Source: an uncultured Clostridia bacterium (GTDB lineage: Bacteria; Bacillota; Clostridia; TANB77; CAG-508). From it: a stretch of DNA of 62,762 nt. This document shows positions 1 to 9,089 of the stretch, piece by piece. Where the stretch lies: positions 1 through 62,762 of the forward strand of contig CANQGE010000008.1 of assembly GCA_947601495.1 (NCBI GenBank). The letters are read 5' to 3'. The first letter of the stretch is position 1; every line of letters begins with the position of its first letter. The translations under genes were made by a program, and so were the position numbers. The notes beneath the pieces were generated by a model. That model worked only from the letters and a program-made list of their open reading frames with translations. It did not search any database and was not told the DNA's origin.

Positions 1-75
1 TTCGAACCCACGGTAGGCTACAAACCTACGCCAATTTTCAAGACTGGTGCCATAAACCAACTCGACCACCTCTCC
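1..75 (-). tRNA. tRNA-Ser(UGA), 3' end cut off by window edge
   Basis: On the minus strand the sequence begins GGAGAGGTGGTCGAG and folds as a class II tRNA. The anticodon stem CCAGT/ATTGG encloses loop CTTGAAA, giving anticodon UGA, and a long variable arm with a GTAGG/CCTAC stem follows. The T loop GGTTCGAA is reached at the window edge. The 3' side of the T arm, the acceptor strand and CCA lie outside the window. Confidence 0.95.
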
Positions 76-101
76 ATGGCTGTTTGTTTAACAACAAATA
101 T

Positions 102-131
102 ATATTAGCATACTTTCTTTATATTTGTCAA
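102..131 (-). promoter_or_regulatory. Promoter of tRNA-Ser
   Basis: Read on the minus strand there is a -35 TTGACA (131-126) and a -10 TAATAT (107-102) separated by 18 bp, ending about 27 bp before the tRNA 5' end. It fits a vegetative sigma-A promoter. Confidence 0.65.
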
Positions 132-164
132 CAAAAATTTGATTTTTTATTAAAATAAATTTCC

Positions 165-323
165 ACAATTTTTTTCTATTTTTTTATTTGTTTTCTTTCA
201 ATGTGGATTTTTTCAAAATTACTTTTTTTAGAAATTTTCACTTTTCCCACAAAATCTTTTTATCCACAACCAAATTTTATACATTGTGAATTTCTATTTT
301 CTTCTTTTCTGTACTTTTCCACA
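165..323. other. Cluster of DnaA-box-like sites
   Basis: This gene-free AT-rich stretch between tRNA-Ser and the DUF4446 gene holds a perfect DnaA box TTATCCACA (260-268), near-matches TTTTCCACA (315-323) and, on the other strand, TGTGGATTT (202-210). Looser versions with TTTCCACA and TCCCACA also occur. The density resembles the flanks of dnaA in the same window. It may be an additional origin-associated DnaA-binding region; box spacing was judged by eye only. Confidence 0.45.
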
Positions 324-326
324 AAA

Positions 327-362
327 GGCGATATAGCTTTTTTCTAGCTATATCGCCTTTTT
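327..362 (-). terminator. Bidirectional terminator after DUF4446 gene
   Basis: An 11-bp perfect stem (GGCGATATAGC at 327-337 with GCTATATCGCC at 347-357) has a T run on the plus side that overlaps the minus-strand gene's stop codon, and CTTTTGT on the minus side. It ends the parA-parB-DUF4446 transcript. Confidence 0.75.
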
Positions 363-877
363 TAGAATTTTCTATTCTTTGCTACAAAGTTCTTAGTTTG
401 TTCTGCTATTTCTAGTGCATATTTTTCTTCTTCTGATAATTGGTATGTTGATATTCCACCTTTAATTGGTTTTGCGTATATGTTTGATGATTCTGATCCA
501 TACAAACCATTTAATATTACTCCATTATCATTTCTATCCAAAAGCGCTATTGCGAAGCTTAAATCACTTCCAACATCTCTAAATGCATTATATCTAACTA
601 GTCCTATTTTTTGTATACAAGAAGAAATATCGCTATCTAATTTTGTATAATATGCTTTTATTTCTGAATTATCTTTTTTAATTTCTTTTACATCTGCTAA
701 ATATTTTTTTAACATTCCATCTAAATTTGAGCCATTTCCTAATTTTTTCATAAACAAAAAATATTTTAAATATAGAAAGATTATTAATCCAAGATTTATA
801 ATAAGTATTATTAGTAAAGCAAAAACAAATTTTGATAAAAATACTTCATCTTGCAATAATTCTAAAAGGTTACTCAT
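362..877 (-). CDS. DUF4446 family membrane protein
   Basis: This 171-residue protein has one N-terminal membrane segment (about residues 14-38), a short charged coiled stretch, and a C-terminal domain with the DUF4446 signature: RYNAFRDVGSDLSFAIALLD, then NGVILNGLYG, then YAKPIKGG and a final LSEEEK. Genes of this family commonly sit directly downstream of parB in Clostridia, as here (13 bp spacing). Its function is not known. Cotranscription with parA-parB is inferred from spacing, and location at the chromosome-partitioning locus suggests, without proving, a membrane-linked role there. Confidence 0.85.
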   Translation of the reverse strand: MSNLLELLQDEVFLSKFVFALLIILIINLGLIIFLYLKYFLFMKKLGNGSNLDGMLKKYLADVKEIKKDNSEIKAYYTKLDSDISSCIQKIGLVRYNAFRDVGSDLSFAIALLDRNDNGVILNGLYGSESSNIYAKPIKGGISTYQLSEEEKYALEIAEQTKNFVAKNRKF

Positions 878-890
878 TTAATCACATCCC

Positions 891-1745
891 TTATTTTATT
901 AAACTCATAATTCTCTCTAAATCATCATTTGATGAATATTGTATTATTATTTTTCCTTTTTTCTCTCCAGCATCTAATTTAACTTTTGTACCAAAAAACT
1001 CTTGAAATGTATTTTCAATGTCTCTATATATTGGCATATAATTATTGTTTTTCTTAACTGCTTTTTTCTTGTTTTTCATTCTCTTTTCAGCATCTCTAAC
1101 AGAGTCCCCTGATTCAATAATGTAGTTTGCCATTTTAAATTGTTTATCTGGATCTTCAATAGACATTAGTGTTTTGCAATGTCCTTCTGTTAGTTTACCC
1201 TCTAACGCCAAATTTATTACTCTTTCATCAAGATTTAATAATCTAACTGTATTTGCTATACTACTTCTGCTTTTTCCAAGTTTTTCTGCAACACTTGCTT
1301 GAGTTAGGTTATATTCATCCATAAGAACCTTAATTCCTCTTGCTTTTTCAATAGGATTTAAATCTTCTCTTTGAATATTTTCTATCAATGAAATTTCTTG
1401 ATTTCTTTGTTTGTTATCATCTTTTATAATTGCTGGTATTTCATCTAATCCAGCTTTTTTTGAAGCTCTCCATCTTCTTTCTCCAGCAATAATCTCATAA
1501 TATCCTTTTTTCTTACTTACTATTATTGGTTGAATTACGCCATATTCTTTTATCGAATTAGATAAATCTTCAATAGACTCATCATCAAAGAATTTTCTTG
1601 CTTGAGATTTGTTTGGCTCTATTTCGTTTATTCTTATTTTCTTTACTACATCATCGTCAGTATTGTTATTAAATGTTTCTTCAAACATTTGTGAACTAAA
1701 TAAAGCATCTAATCCTTTTCCTAATCCTGTTTTTTTAGTTGTCAT
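891..1745 (-). CDS. parB: Chromosome-partitioning protein ParB (Spo0J)
   Basis: ParB is the CTP-dependent DNA clamp that loads at parS, spreads, and recruits SMC. The N-terminus has the ParA-stimulating motif KTGLGKGLDALF. It is followed by the ParB/Srx domain with the C-motif AGERRWRASKKAG, IENIQREDLNPIEKA, and the helix-turn-helix LTQASVAEKLGKSRSSIAN that reads parS. A C-terminal dimerisation domain ends the protein. The ATG at 1745 is preferred over a GTG 15 bp upstream because an AGGA lies eight bases before it and the family starts close to the GLGKGL motif. parA ends one base before this start, so the two are translationally coupled. Confidence 0.95.
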   Translation of the reverse strand: MTTKKTGLGKGLDALFSSQMFEETFNNNTDDDVVKKIRINEIEPNKSQARKFFDDESIEDLSNSIKEYGVIQPIIVSKKKGYYEIIAGERRWRASKKAGLDEIPAIIKDDNKQRNQEISLIENIQREDLNPIEKARGIKVLMDEYNLTQASVAEKLGKSRSSIANTVRLLNLDERVINLALEGKLTEGHCKTLMSIEDPDKQFKMANYIIESGDSVRDAEKRMKNKKKAVKKNNNYMPIYRDIENTFQEFFGTKVKLDAGEKKGKIIIQYSSNDDLERIMSLIK

Positions 1746-1746
1746 A

Positions 1747-2538
1747 TTATTGTTCCTCACTTTCTTCTTTTTTTCGTGTTTCTGTATTTTTAATTACTTC
1801 TTTAGCAAGCTTTTCATATGCTCTTGCGCCTTTAGATTTAGCATCGTATAAATCTATTGGTAATCCATAACTAGGTGCCTCACTTAATTTAATATTTCTA
1901 GGAATTACTGTTTTATAAACTTTATCCCCAAAATATCTTTTAACCTCTTTAACAACTTGATTAGAAAGATTTGTTCTTATATCATACATTGTTAGAACTG
2001 CACCTTCTATTTCTAAATCTTTGTTAAGATGTTTTTTTACTAAGTTGATTGTATTTAATAATTGTCCTAATCCTTCTAACGCAAAATATTCACATTGTAC
2101 AGGAATTAAAACTGAATCTGAAGCAGTAAGAGCATTTAGGGTTATTAATCCTAAAGATGGTGGACAATCTATAAGTATGTAATCATAATTTTCTTTGATT
2201 TCATCTACCTTTTCTTTTAATCTTCTTTCTCTAGACATTTGAGAAACAAGCTCAACTTCTGCTCCTGCAAGATTCATATTAGAAGGACATACTTTTAAAT
2301 TTTTTATACAAGAATTTCTTAATGTATTTTCAATATTTTCTTCATTTATAAGTACATCATATAATGAATTTTCTGTTATTTTTTCTATTCCCAAACCGCT
2401 TGATGCATTTCCTTGGGGATCGGCGTCTATTAACATTACTTTTTTCCCTTTTTTAGCTAATATTGTTCCAACGTTAATAGCTGTAGTTGTTTTTCCTACA
2501 CCACCTTTTTGATTTGCTATTGATATAACTCTTCCCAA
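1747..2538 (-). CDS. parA: Chromosome-partitioning ATPase ParA (Soj)
   Basis: This 263-residue deviant-Walker ATPase drives origin segregation with ParB and in Bacillus also regulates DnaA. The deviant Walker A KGGVGKTTTAIN is at residues 11-22, the A' motif DADPQGNASSGLG follows, and Walker B is YILIDCPPSLGL. The start is a TTG at 2538, with a strong GGAGGG eight to nine bases upstream; the protein then begins (M)GRVISIANQKGG as expected for Soj. It is the first gene of parA-parB-DUF4446. Confidence 0.96.
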   Translation of the reverse strand: MGRVISIANQKGGVGKTTTAINVGTILAKKGKKVMLIDADPQGNASSGLGIEKITENSLYDVLINEENIENTLRNSCIKNLKVCPSNMNLAGAEVELVSQMSRERRLKEKVDEIKENYDYILIDCPPSLGLITLNALTASDSVLIPVQCEYFALEGLGQLLNTINLVKKHLNKDLEIEGAVLTMYDIRTNLSNQVVKEVKRYFGDKVYKTVIPRNIKLSEAPSYGLPIDLYDAKSKGARAYEKLAKEVIKNTETRKKEESEEQ

Positions 2539-2690
2539 AGTAAATCCCTCCTTTATTTTACGCTATTATAATATAAAATTTTTTTGAATATGTCAATTGT
2601 ATTTAAGAATTTAATTGTTAGTATTTTTATAAAAAATGTGGTTAATATTTTTTAATAAAAATGCTCTAAACTAACTTAAAAAACATATAT

Positions 2691-2721
2691 AAAAAAAGAA
2701 TGTTTCACGTGAAACATTCTT
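2691..2721 (-). promoter_or_regulatory. Perfect parS site embedded in a terminator-like palindrome
   Basis: TGTTTCACGTGAAACA at 2701-2716 is an exact match to the Firmicute parS consensus, the ParB loading site. It is the centre of a perfect 26-bp palindrome (2696-2721), and on the minus strand this is followed by a run of T (2697-2691). That is the form of an intrinsic terminator for rsmG, whose stop codon lies inside the palindrome. Confidence 0.93.
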
Positions 2722-3436
2722 ATCTAATTGGCTCTTTTAAAGGTTTTCCTTGTCCTCTTGGAAATTTTTTTGGCGTCTCTTCTTTTTTTTCTATAATTAT
2801 TAAGTTTCTTTCTTCTTCATCTATTTTTATTGTTTTTATCTCTTTTAATTTTCCTCCTAATACCTCTATTGCCTTTTTTCCTTCACTTAATTCTTCTTTA
2901 TAGTTTGGTCCTTTCATACATATCGCTAGTCCACCAACTTTTACAAAAGGTAACATATATTCTAGTATTGTTGAAAAGTTTGAAACAGCTCTTGTAATCG
3001 CTATATCATATTGTTCTCTATATTCTTTTTTATTTGCTAAATCCTCTGCCCTTGTGTGTATTATTTCTAAATTTGTTAGATTCAATTTTTCTGTTAAGTC
3101 TCTTATTATGTTCAGCTTTTTATTTATTGAATCTATAACTGTTATCCTCTTATCTTCGTTCATAATTTTCAAAGGTACACCAGGAAATCCTGCTCCTGTT
3201 CCTATATCAATTATTGAATTTTTTTCTTTTATAATACTACTTACTGTAAGAGAATCTAAAAAATGTTTCACGATAAACATTTTTTCATCAGTAATTGAAG
3301 TAACATTTATTTTTTCGTTCCATTCCAATACACCTTGCATATATTTATATAAGTCATCCAGCTTCTCTTCTTTAAATTCAATTTTATTTTTTTCTGCCTC
3401 TTCTATAAAATATTCTTTAAATTCATTTAAATTCAT
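2720..3436 (-). CDS. rsmG: 16S rRNA (guanine-527-N7)-methyltransferase RsmG
   Basis: RsmG uses SAM to methylate G527 of 16S rRNA in the 530 loop; loss gives low-level streptomycin resistance in several bacteria. The 238-residue length is normal. The SAM-binding motif I IDIGTGAGFPGVPLKI is near residue 78, and AITRAVSNF is the conserved post-motif region. It sits directly downstream of mnmG and upstream of parA, the classic Firmicute order mnmE-mnmG-rsmG-parA-parB. Confidence 0.95.
   Translation of the reverse strand: MNLNEFKEYFIEEAEKNKIEFKEEKLDDLYKYMQGVLEWNEKINVTSITDEKMFIVKHFLDSLTVSSIIKEKNSIIDIGTGAGFPGVPLKIMNEDKRITVIDSINKKLNIIRDLTEKLNLTNLEIIHTRAEDLANKKEYREQYDIAITRAVSNFSTILEYMLPFVKVGGLAICMKGPNYKEELSEGKKAIEVLGGKLKEIKTIKIDEEERNLIIIEKKEETPKKFPRGQGKPLKEPIR
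3264..3279. promoter_or_regulatory. Degenerate parS-like site inside rsmG
   Basis: TGTTTCACGATAAACA matches 14 of 16 bases of the parS consensus. The first half-site is intact and the second is altered. ParB often tolerates a couple of mismatches and bacteria often carry several parS sites here, but binding is an inference. Confidence 0.5.
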
Positions 3437-3480
3437 TTCATTTTTCCTTTATAATAATTCTTTTACTTTTACTTTTGATT

Positions 3481-5367
3481 TTAATTTTCGTTTTTACTTT
3501 TCTTATTTTGTTCTAAATATATTAATAAAACAGATATGTCTGCTGGTGAAACTCCAGAAATTCTTGAAGCTTGTCCTATTGAATATGGTTTAAATTTGTT
3601 TAGTTTTTGTCTTGCCTCTAGTCTTATTCCCTTTATTGTATTATAGTCTATATCTTCTGGCAAATACTTTTTCTCAAGCTTTTTAAAGTTCTCTACTTGT
3701 TTCTTTTGCATTTCTATATAGCCTTCATATTTAACCATTACTTCAACTTCTTCTGTAACTTGTCTATCTAAAACAGGCCTGTTTTTATCAATTTTTTCTA
3801 ATGATTTGTATGTTAATTCTGTTCTTTTTAATAATTCAGATAGCTTTGTTCCGGCTGTTATTTCTGTTGTTCCTTGCTCTTTTAAAAACTTATTAGTTTC
3901 TGCGTTTGGCTTGGCATTTGTTGTTTTTAATCTTTCAATTTCTTTTTCTATCAAACTTTTCTTTTCTAGAAATTTTTGATATCTTTCTTCAGAAATTAAT
4001 CCTATTTCATGTCCTAGTTCAGTTAATCTTAAATCTGCATTGTCTTGTCTTAATAATAATCTATATTCAGCTCTTGATGTCATCATTCTATATGGTTCAG
4101 CTGTGCTTTTTGTAACAATATCGTCTATTAAAACGCCTATGTATGCATCTGATCTATCTAAAATAACTGGTTCTTTTCCTTTTAATTTCTGTACAGCATT
4201 AATTCCTGCTATTAACCCTTGAGATGCTGCCTCTTCATATCCTGATGTTCCATTTATTTGACCTGCAAAAAACATTCCGCTTATTTTCTTTAATTCTAGT
4301 GAACTTTTTAATTGTGATGGTTCTATACAATCATATTCAATGGCATAAGCCGGTCTTGTAAATTCAGCGTGTTCTAATCCTGGTAATGTTCTATACATTT
4401 CTATTTGTACATCTTCTGGTAATGAAGAACTCATTCCTTGTATATACATTTCATCTGTATCTAGTCCTATCGGTTCTACAAATATTTGATGTCTTTCTTT
4501 ATCTGCAAATCTAACAACTTTATCTTCAATTGATGGACAATATCTAGGTCCTGTTCCTTCAATAAGTCCGGCATATAATGGAGATCTATGTAAATTTTTT
4601 CTTATTATTTCATGAGTTTTTTCATTAGTATATGTAAGCCAGCAAGGAACTTGATTTATTTTAGGCATTTCATCTTCAAATGAAAATGGAACTAAATCAT
4701 TATCCCCTTCTTGTATTTCCATCTTTGAAAAATCTATACTATTCTTATTTATTCTAGCAGGTGTTCCTGTTTTAAATCTTTGTAACTCTATTCCTAATTT
4801 CTTTAAAGTTTCAGACAATTTATTTGCTGCTGCAACTCCATCTGGTCCACTTTCATAAGAAGTTTCTCCTATATATATTTTTCCTTTTAAATATGTTCCT
4901 GTTGCAAGTATTACACAATCTACTTTATATATAGCTCCTAAATGTGTTTCAACAGCTGTTATTTTTCCATTTTCTACTTGAATATCAACAATTTCTGCCT
5001 GTTTTAAATATAAGTTTTTTTGCTTTTCCAAAGTGTGTTTCATTTCCATTTGATATCTTTTTCTATCTGCTTGTGCTCTTAGTGAATGAACAGCTGGTCC
5101 TTTTGAAGTATTTAACATTCTTAATTGAATCATAGTTTTATCTATATTTTTTCCCATTTCACCACCAAGGCTATCTATTTCTCTTACCAAATGTCCTTTT
5201 GATGTTCCTCCTATATGTGGATTACATGGCATATTTGCTATACATTCCAAACTAATTGAAAAAAGTAATGTTTTCATTCCAAGTCTTGCTGCTGCTAAAG
5301 CTGCTTCACATCCTGCATGTCCTGCACCTATAACTGCTATATCATATTTTCCTGCGTCGTATTTCAT
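3481..5367 (-). CDS. mnmG: tRNA uridine-34 carboxymethylaminomethyl-modifying subunit MnmG (GidA)
   Basis: MnmG is the FAD- and NADH-binding partner of MnmE. Together they install the (carboxymethyl)aminomethyl group at U34 of tRNAs reading split codon boxes. The 628 residues start with the FAD Rossmann motif [19 protein letters not shown]. They contain the [20 protein letters not shown] block and the PGYCPS-like [13 protein letters not shown] region, and end with the C-terminal MnmE-binding domain. The ATG is preceded by AAGGAGATAATAAA, a good ribosome site. It lies 63 bp downstream of mnmE in the same direction. Confidence 0.96.
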   Translation of the reverse strand: MKYDAGKYDIAVIGAGHAGCEAALAAARLGMKTLLFSISLECIANMPCNPHIGGTSKGHLVREIDSLGGEMGKNIDKTMIQLRMLNTSKGPAVHSLRAQADRKRYQMEMKHTLEKQKNLYLKQAEIVDIQVENGKITAVETHLGAIYKVDCVILATGTYLKGKIYIGETSYESGPDGVAAANKLSETLKKLGIELQRFKTGTPARINKNSIDFSKMEIQEGDNDLVPFSFEDEMPKINQVPCWLTYTNEKTHEIIRKNLHRSPLYAGLIEGTGPRYCPSIEDKVVRFADKERHQIFVEPIGLDTDEMYIQGMSSSLPEDVQIEMYRTLPGLEHAEFTRPAYAIEYDCIEPSQLKSSLELKKISGMFFAGQINGTSGYEEAASQGLIAGINAVQKLKGKEPVILDRSDAYIGVLIDDIVTKSTAEPYRMMTSRAEYRLLLRQDNADLRLTELGHEIGLISEERYQKFLEKKSLIEKEIERLKTTNAKPNAETNKFLKEQGTTEITAGTKLSELLKRTELTYKSLEKIDKNRPVLDRQVTEEVEVMVKYEGYIEMQKKQVENFKKLEKKYLPEDIDYNTIKGIRLEARQKLNKFKPYSIGQASRISGVSPADISVLLIYLEQNKKSKNEN

Positions 5368-5411
5368 TTTATTATCTCCTTTTTGGCTTTATATCAATAA
5401 AATTTTAATAT

Positions 5412-5427
5412 TGTTCTTCGTGGAACA
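5412..5427. promoter_or_regulatory. Weak parS-like palindrome between mnmE and mnmG
   Basis: TGTTCTTCGTGGAACA has the outer halves TGTT/AACA and core CG of parS and matches 12 of 16 consensus bases. It is the only such motif in this 63-bp spacer. It may be a decayed parS or chance. Confidence 0.25.
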
Positions 5428-5430
5428 TTT

Positions 5431-6795
5431 TTATTTTCCTAAGCAAAATTTTGAGAAAATTTCTTTTATTACATCTTCTGTAACAGTTTCTCCAGTAATT
5501 TTTCCTAGTTCTTCTATTATTTCTTTTAAGTATGTTGATATTATATCAATTGGCATATTCTTTAAAATAGTTTCTCTTGCTTTTTCTAAATTTTTTCTCG
5601 AATTAATTATAATGTTTTTATGCCTTACATTACTTACTATTGTTTCTCCGTCATTTGCTATTTCTTTTAATTTAAACATTTTAGAAATTTCATTATAAAG
5701 TTTATCTATTCCCTCTCTTGTTTTTGTAGAAATTTCAACGATTGGTTTTTCTAATTTTTCTATATCTGTTATTTCTATTTTTCTTTCTAAGTCTATTTTA
5801 TTAAGAATTATTATTGCATTCTTGTTCTTTAATAAATCTAATATTTCTTTATCTTCCTTTGTTAGAAGTTTGTTTGAATCAAAAATTGCAATAACAATAT
5901 CACTTTTTTTAGCTATTTCTATGGCTTTTTGAACACCTATTTTTTCAACTTCATCATTTGCATTTCTAATTCCAGCTGTATCAATTATTTTAAGAGGTAT
6001 TCCGTCTATAGATATATATTCTTCAATGCTATCTCTCGTTGTTCCTTCAACATCTGTAACTATTGCTCTTTCTTCATTTAAAATAACATTAAGCAATGAA
6101 GATTTTCCTGCATTTGGTCTTCCAATTATTGCTGTGCTTATTCCCTCTCTTAAAATTTTTCCATTATAAAAACTTTTTTCAAGAGACTCTAGCATTTCAT
6201 CAACATCATCTAAAGTTCCAAGAATTCTTTTATTTGTAACTTCTTCTAAATCATATTCTGGATAATCTATTGTAGCTTCAATATCTGCCATTATAGAAAT
6301 TATTATTTTTCTTATACTTTCTATTTTCTCAGATAAATTTCCATTTAATTGCTCTAAAGATACTTTTGCTTCTTTATCTGTTTTTGCATTTATAATATCT
6401 ATAACCGCTTCTGCTTGAGATAAGTCAATTCTACCATTTAAAAATGCTCTTTTTGTAAACTCCCCTGGTTCTGCTAAATTTGCTCCATTTCTTATACATA
6501 AATCAAGTATTTTATTCATAATTACAATTCCACCATGTGAATTTATTTCACACATATTTTCTTTAGTATAACTATTTGGTGCTTTATAATATGAAACTAA
6601 TACTTCATCAATTACATTTTGATTATCTATTATATGTCCGTATTTAATTGAATACCCTTTTATTTCATCTATTTTTTGATGATTTTTTTGTTTAAAAATT
6701 CTATCTAAAATTTCAAAACATTCTTCTCCACTCATTCTAATTATCCCTATTCCACCTATACCCGGAGCTGTTGAAATTGCTACAATAGTACTCAT
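5431..6795 (-). CDS. mnmE: tRNA modification GTPase MnmE (TrmE)
   Basis: MnmE is a K+-activated GTPase that dimerises through its G domains and supplies the formyl-THF-dependent half of the U34 modification made with MnmG. The 454 residues comprise an N-terminal formyl-THF-binding domain (MSTIVAISTAPGIGGIGIIR), a helical domain, and an inserted G domain with G1 GRPNAGKSSLLN (about 224-235), G3 DTAGIR and G4 NKID. The C-terminus is FCLGK, which keeps the catalytic cysteine. All motifs are intact. Confidence 0.96.
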   Translation of the reverse strand: MSTIVAISTAPGIGGIGIIRMSGEECFEILDRIFKQKNHQKIDEIKGYSIKYGHIIDNQNVIDEVLVSYYKAPNSYTKENMCEINSHGGIVIMNKILDLCIRNGANLAEPGEFTKRAFLNGRIDLSQAEAVIDIINAKTDKEAKVSLEQLNGNLSEKIESIRKIIISIMADIEATIDYPEYDLEEVTNKRILGTLDDVDEMLESLEKSFYNGKILREGISTAIIGRPNAGKSSLLNVILNEERAIVTDVEGTTRDSIEEYISIDGIPLKIIDTAGIRNANDEVEKIGVQKAIEIAKKSDIVIAIFDSNKLLTKEDKEILDLLKNKNAIIILNKIDLERKIEITDIEKLEKPIVEISTKTREGIDKLYNEISKMFKLKEIANDGETIVSNVRHKNIIINSRKNLEKARETILKNMPIDIISTYLKEIIEELGKITGETVTEDVIKEIFSKFCLGK

Positions 6796-6968
6796 TTTTA
6801 AATACTTTCCTTTCGTCTATTTTTTACTATTTATATATTATAATTTTTTCTTATTCTTTTAAAAACCACGAATAATTATATCATAGTCTACATAATTTGG
6901 CAATATTTCAATTTCTTTCTATATCCCTATTAAAACGTAATTTAAAATTTTTATTATTTTTTCTAATC

Positions 6969-7138
6969 TGCTATATTCTAGTAATTCTTTATAATTAATT
7001 AATGGCGCGCAGCGACCAACCGAAGCACAAGCGAAGGGCGATTGGAGCAATCCTTCTTTAAATTCATTTATTTGATTTATTAAAAAAGATTGCGACAGTA
7101 AGCCATTATATAATTATAAAGAATTGCTAGAATTAGCA
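6969..7138 (+). repeat. Dispersed palindromic element, copy A
   Basis: This copy occupies most of the 500-bp gap between mnmE and jag. A left arm (6969-7006) and right arm (7102-7138) are inverted copies of each other with about four differences, and the arm sequence is found only here. The 95-bp core between them has the family features: GCGACCAACCGAAGC, GCGAAGGGCGATTGGAGCAAT, and, after an AT spacer, AAGATTGCGACA. It is the most diverged of five copies (GCACAAGCG in place of GCGTAAGCG). The core motif lies on the plus strand while both flanking genes are on the minus strand. No other feature was seen in the gap besides the jag terminator. Confidence 0.9.
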
Positions 7139-7215
7139 TATTTCCAGAAAAATTAATATTAACTTTACTAGAATTATTAAATATTTTAATATTACCTTTT
7201 AAAATGTTTTTTCCA

Positions 7216-7272
7216 AAAAATAAAAAAGTCAAAATGAGCAATTAAACAATTAATCCTCACTTTGACTTCAGA
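7216..7272 (-). terminator. Terminator of the rnpA-yidD-yidC-jag operon
   Basis: A 13-bp stem AAGTCAAAATGAG / CTCACTTTGACTT (one G-T pair) closes a 17-nt loop. Read on the minus strand it is followed by a long T-rich tract; a second T run lies on the other side. Confidence 0.75.
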
Positions 7273-7295
7273 TTTTTTATTTACGATTTTTTTAT

Positions 7296-7991
7296 TTATT
7301 TTAATGAAACAACAACTTTTCTATATGGCTCCTCGCCTACACTGTGTGTTGTTACTTTACTATTTTCTTGTAATTTTGTATGAATTATTTTTCTTTCATA
7401 AGCAGACATTGGTTCTAATGTTATTGGTTTTCTAGTTTTTATAACTGTTCCAGCAATTTTAACAGCTAAGTTTTGTAAATCTTTTTCTCTTTTTTCTCTA
7501 TATCCGCCAATGTTTACTATAACTTTTACTTTTTCTTTATTAGATTTAGAAGCAATATTTGATACTACTGTTTGAATACTATTTAAAACCTCTCCTCTAT
7601 ATCCAATTAAATATCCTGTGTCTTCTCCATTAATGTCTATTTTAATTAAGTCATTTTCTTCTGTTAAAGTATATTCTAACTTATTTGGTAATTTTGAAAT
7701 GAATTCCTCTAAAAATGATTTTAATTGATTTTCTGCTTCTTTCATATCAATTGGTTCGTGTGGTTTTTTGTGTTCTTCGTGTTTTACAGCTTTTTCTTCT
7801 TCCACATTTTCTTTTAATTTCATTTCTACTTTAACAACTCTTGGTGTTAATATACTAAAAAAGCTTCTTTTGTCTTCTTGCTCTAATATTTTTATATCAA
7901 CTTTGCTTTTTGAAACATTTAATTCTTTTAAACCTTTTTCAATTGCTTCTGTTGATGTTTTTCCTTCGAAAGTATATGTTTTTTGGTCCAT
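7296..7991 (-). CDS. jag: RNA-binding protein KhpB (Jag/EloR)
   Basis: KhpB binds small and messenger RNAs as a partner of KhpA and affects cell elongation in streptococci. The 231 residues show the Jag N-terminal domain (YTFEGKTSTEAIEKGLKELN, residues 6-25), an acidic linker, a KH domain with GYLIGYRGEVLNSIQ (about 143-157), and a C-terminal R3H domain ending in RKIIHTKLQ and TTHSVGEEPYRKVVVSLK. It follows yidC by one base, so coupling is likely. Gene order rpmH-rnpA-yidD-yidC-jag is standard. Confidence 0.92.
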   Translation of the reverse strand: MDQKTYTFEGKTSTEAIEKGLKELNVSKSKVDIKILEQEDKRSFFSILTPRVVKVEMKLKENVEEEKAVKHEEHKKPHEPIDMKEAENQLKSFLEEFISKLPNKLEYTLTEENDLIKIDINGEDTGYLIGYRGEVLNSIQTVVSNIASKSNKEKVKVIVNIGGYREKREKDLQNLAVKIAGTVIKTRKPITLEPMSAYERKIIHTKLQENSKVTTHSVGEEPYRKVVVSLK

Positions 7992-7992
7992 T

Positions 7993-8868
7993 TTAAACTT
8001 CCTCCTCCTCTTTCACAACTTTATTTATAATTAATCTCTCACATATCATAAGAAGATTACTAATAAGCCAATATAATGCTAATCCTAAAGGAGCAATCAT
8101 TGCAATACTAACTGCCATAATAGGCATCATTAGTGACATTTGCTTGTTCATTTCTTCCATTGCATCTTGATCTTTATCTGTTTTTACTAAACTTTTTTCA
8201 GGATTTTCTCCAGAACTTGCTTCTACTTTTACTTCTTCCTTTTTACCTTGCATATCTTTTGTTGCTTTCATTGTTATTCTTGTTGAAAGAATTGATGTAA
8301 ATATATATAAAACAGGTATTACATAAACTTTCCAATTTTTATAATTTTGTGATGGAACATCACTTAAATCTAAACCTAAAAAGTTCATATTTATATTTAC
8401 TTTTTCATCTACTGGTCCTTTTGCTTTAATAATTGCTATTTCTGTATAACTTGCTCTTTTTTCACTTTCCTCATTTACTTCTTGTGTATATTGATTTAAT
8501 AAGTCTACATCTACATGTTTCATATATGTTAAAGGTCTACTAACTAAATAAAATACAGAAATTATAATAATAAATTGCACTATTGAACTTAAGCATCCAC
8601 TAAAAGGACTCATATTCTCCCTTTTATATAAATCCATTAATTCTTGACTTTGTCTTACCTGATCGTTGCTATATTTTTCTTGAATTTCTTTTACTTTTAC
8701 TTGTATTTTAGCTGTTTTTTTCATTGTCTTTTGTTGTTTTATTGATATTGGTAACATTACTAATTTTAATAAAATAGTAAAAATAATTATTGCTATACCA
8801 TAATTGTTTACAGTATTATAAATAATATTTAGAATATATCCAAATATATTTGCAAAAAAATTAAACAT
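7993..8868 (-). CDS. yidC: Membrane protein insertase YidC
   Basis: YidC inserts proteins into the cytoplasmic membrane, alone or with SecYEG. The 291-residue protein has the 60KD_IMP core: an amphipathic start, a first core membrane segment with GIAIIIFTILLKLVMLPIS and the conserved positively charged KQQKTMKK hairpin, then three or four more segments. A charged loop of about 50 residues interrupts the segment near MQGKKEEVK. It has no lipobox cysteine. The extracellular loop after the second segment is longer than in Bacillus SpoIIIJ. Confidence 0.93.
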   Translation of the reverse strand: MFNFFANIFGYILNIIYNTVNNYGIAIIIFTILLKLVMLPISIKQQKTMKKTAKIQVKVKEIQEKYSNDQVRQSQELMDLYKRENMSPFSGCLSSIVQFIIIISVFYLVSRPLTYMKHVDVDLLNQYTQEVNEESEKRASYTEIAIIKAKGPVDEKVNINMNFLGLDLSDVPSQNYKNWKVYVIPVLYIFTSILSTRITMKATKDMQGKKEEVKVEASSGENPEKSLVKTDKDQDAMEEMNKQMSLMMPIMAVSIAMIAPLGLALYWLISNLLMICERLIINKVVKEEEEV

Positions 8869-8878
8869 CTTTTCCTCC

Positions 8879-9088
8879 CTATTTTAATGGATCATATCCG
8901 CCTTTTGAGAAAGGATTACATTTTAGTATTCTTTTTATTCCTTTAAATGTTCCTCTTATAACTCCATATTTTTCTATTGCTTGTTTTGTATATTCAGAAC
9001 ATGTAGGCTCGTATTTGCAATTGTTTCCAAGCCATGGAGATATATGTTTTTGATAAAAGCATATTAATAGAATAAATATTTTTTTCAT
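8879..9088 (-). CDS. yidD: Membrane protein insertion efficiency factor YidD
   Basis: This short (69-residue) conserved protein is always found between rnpA and yidC and promotes YidC-dependent insertion in E. coli. It has the hallmark [32 protein letters not shown] and [11 protein letters not shown] motifs with the conserved cysteines. It starts one base after rnpA ends. Confidence 0.95.
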   Translation of the reverse strand: MKKIFILLICFYQKHISPWLGNNCKYEPTCSEYTKQAIEKYGVIRGTFKGIKRILKCNPFSKGGYDPLK

Positions 9089-9089
9089 A

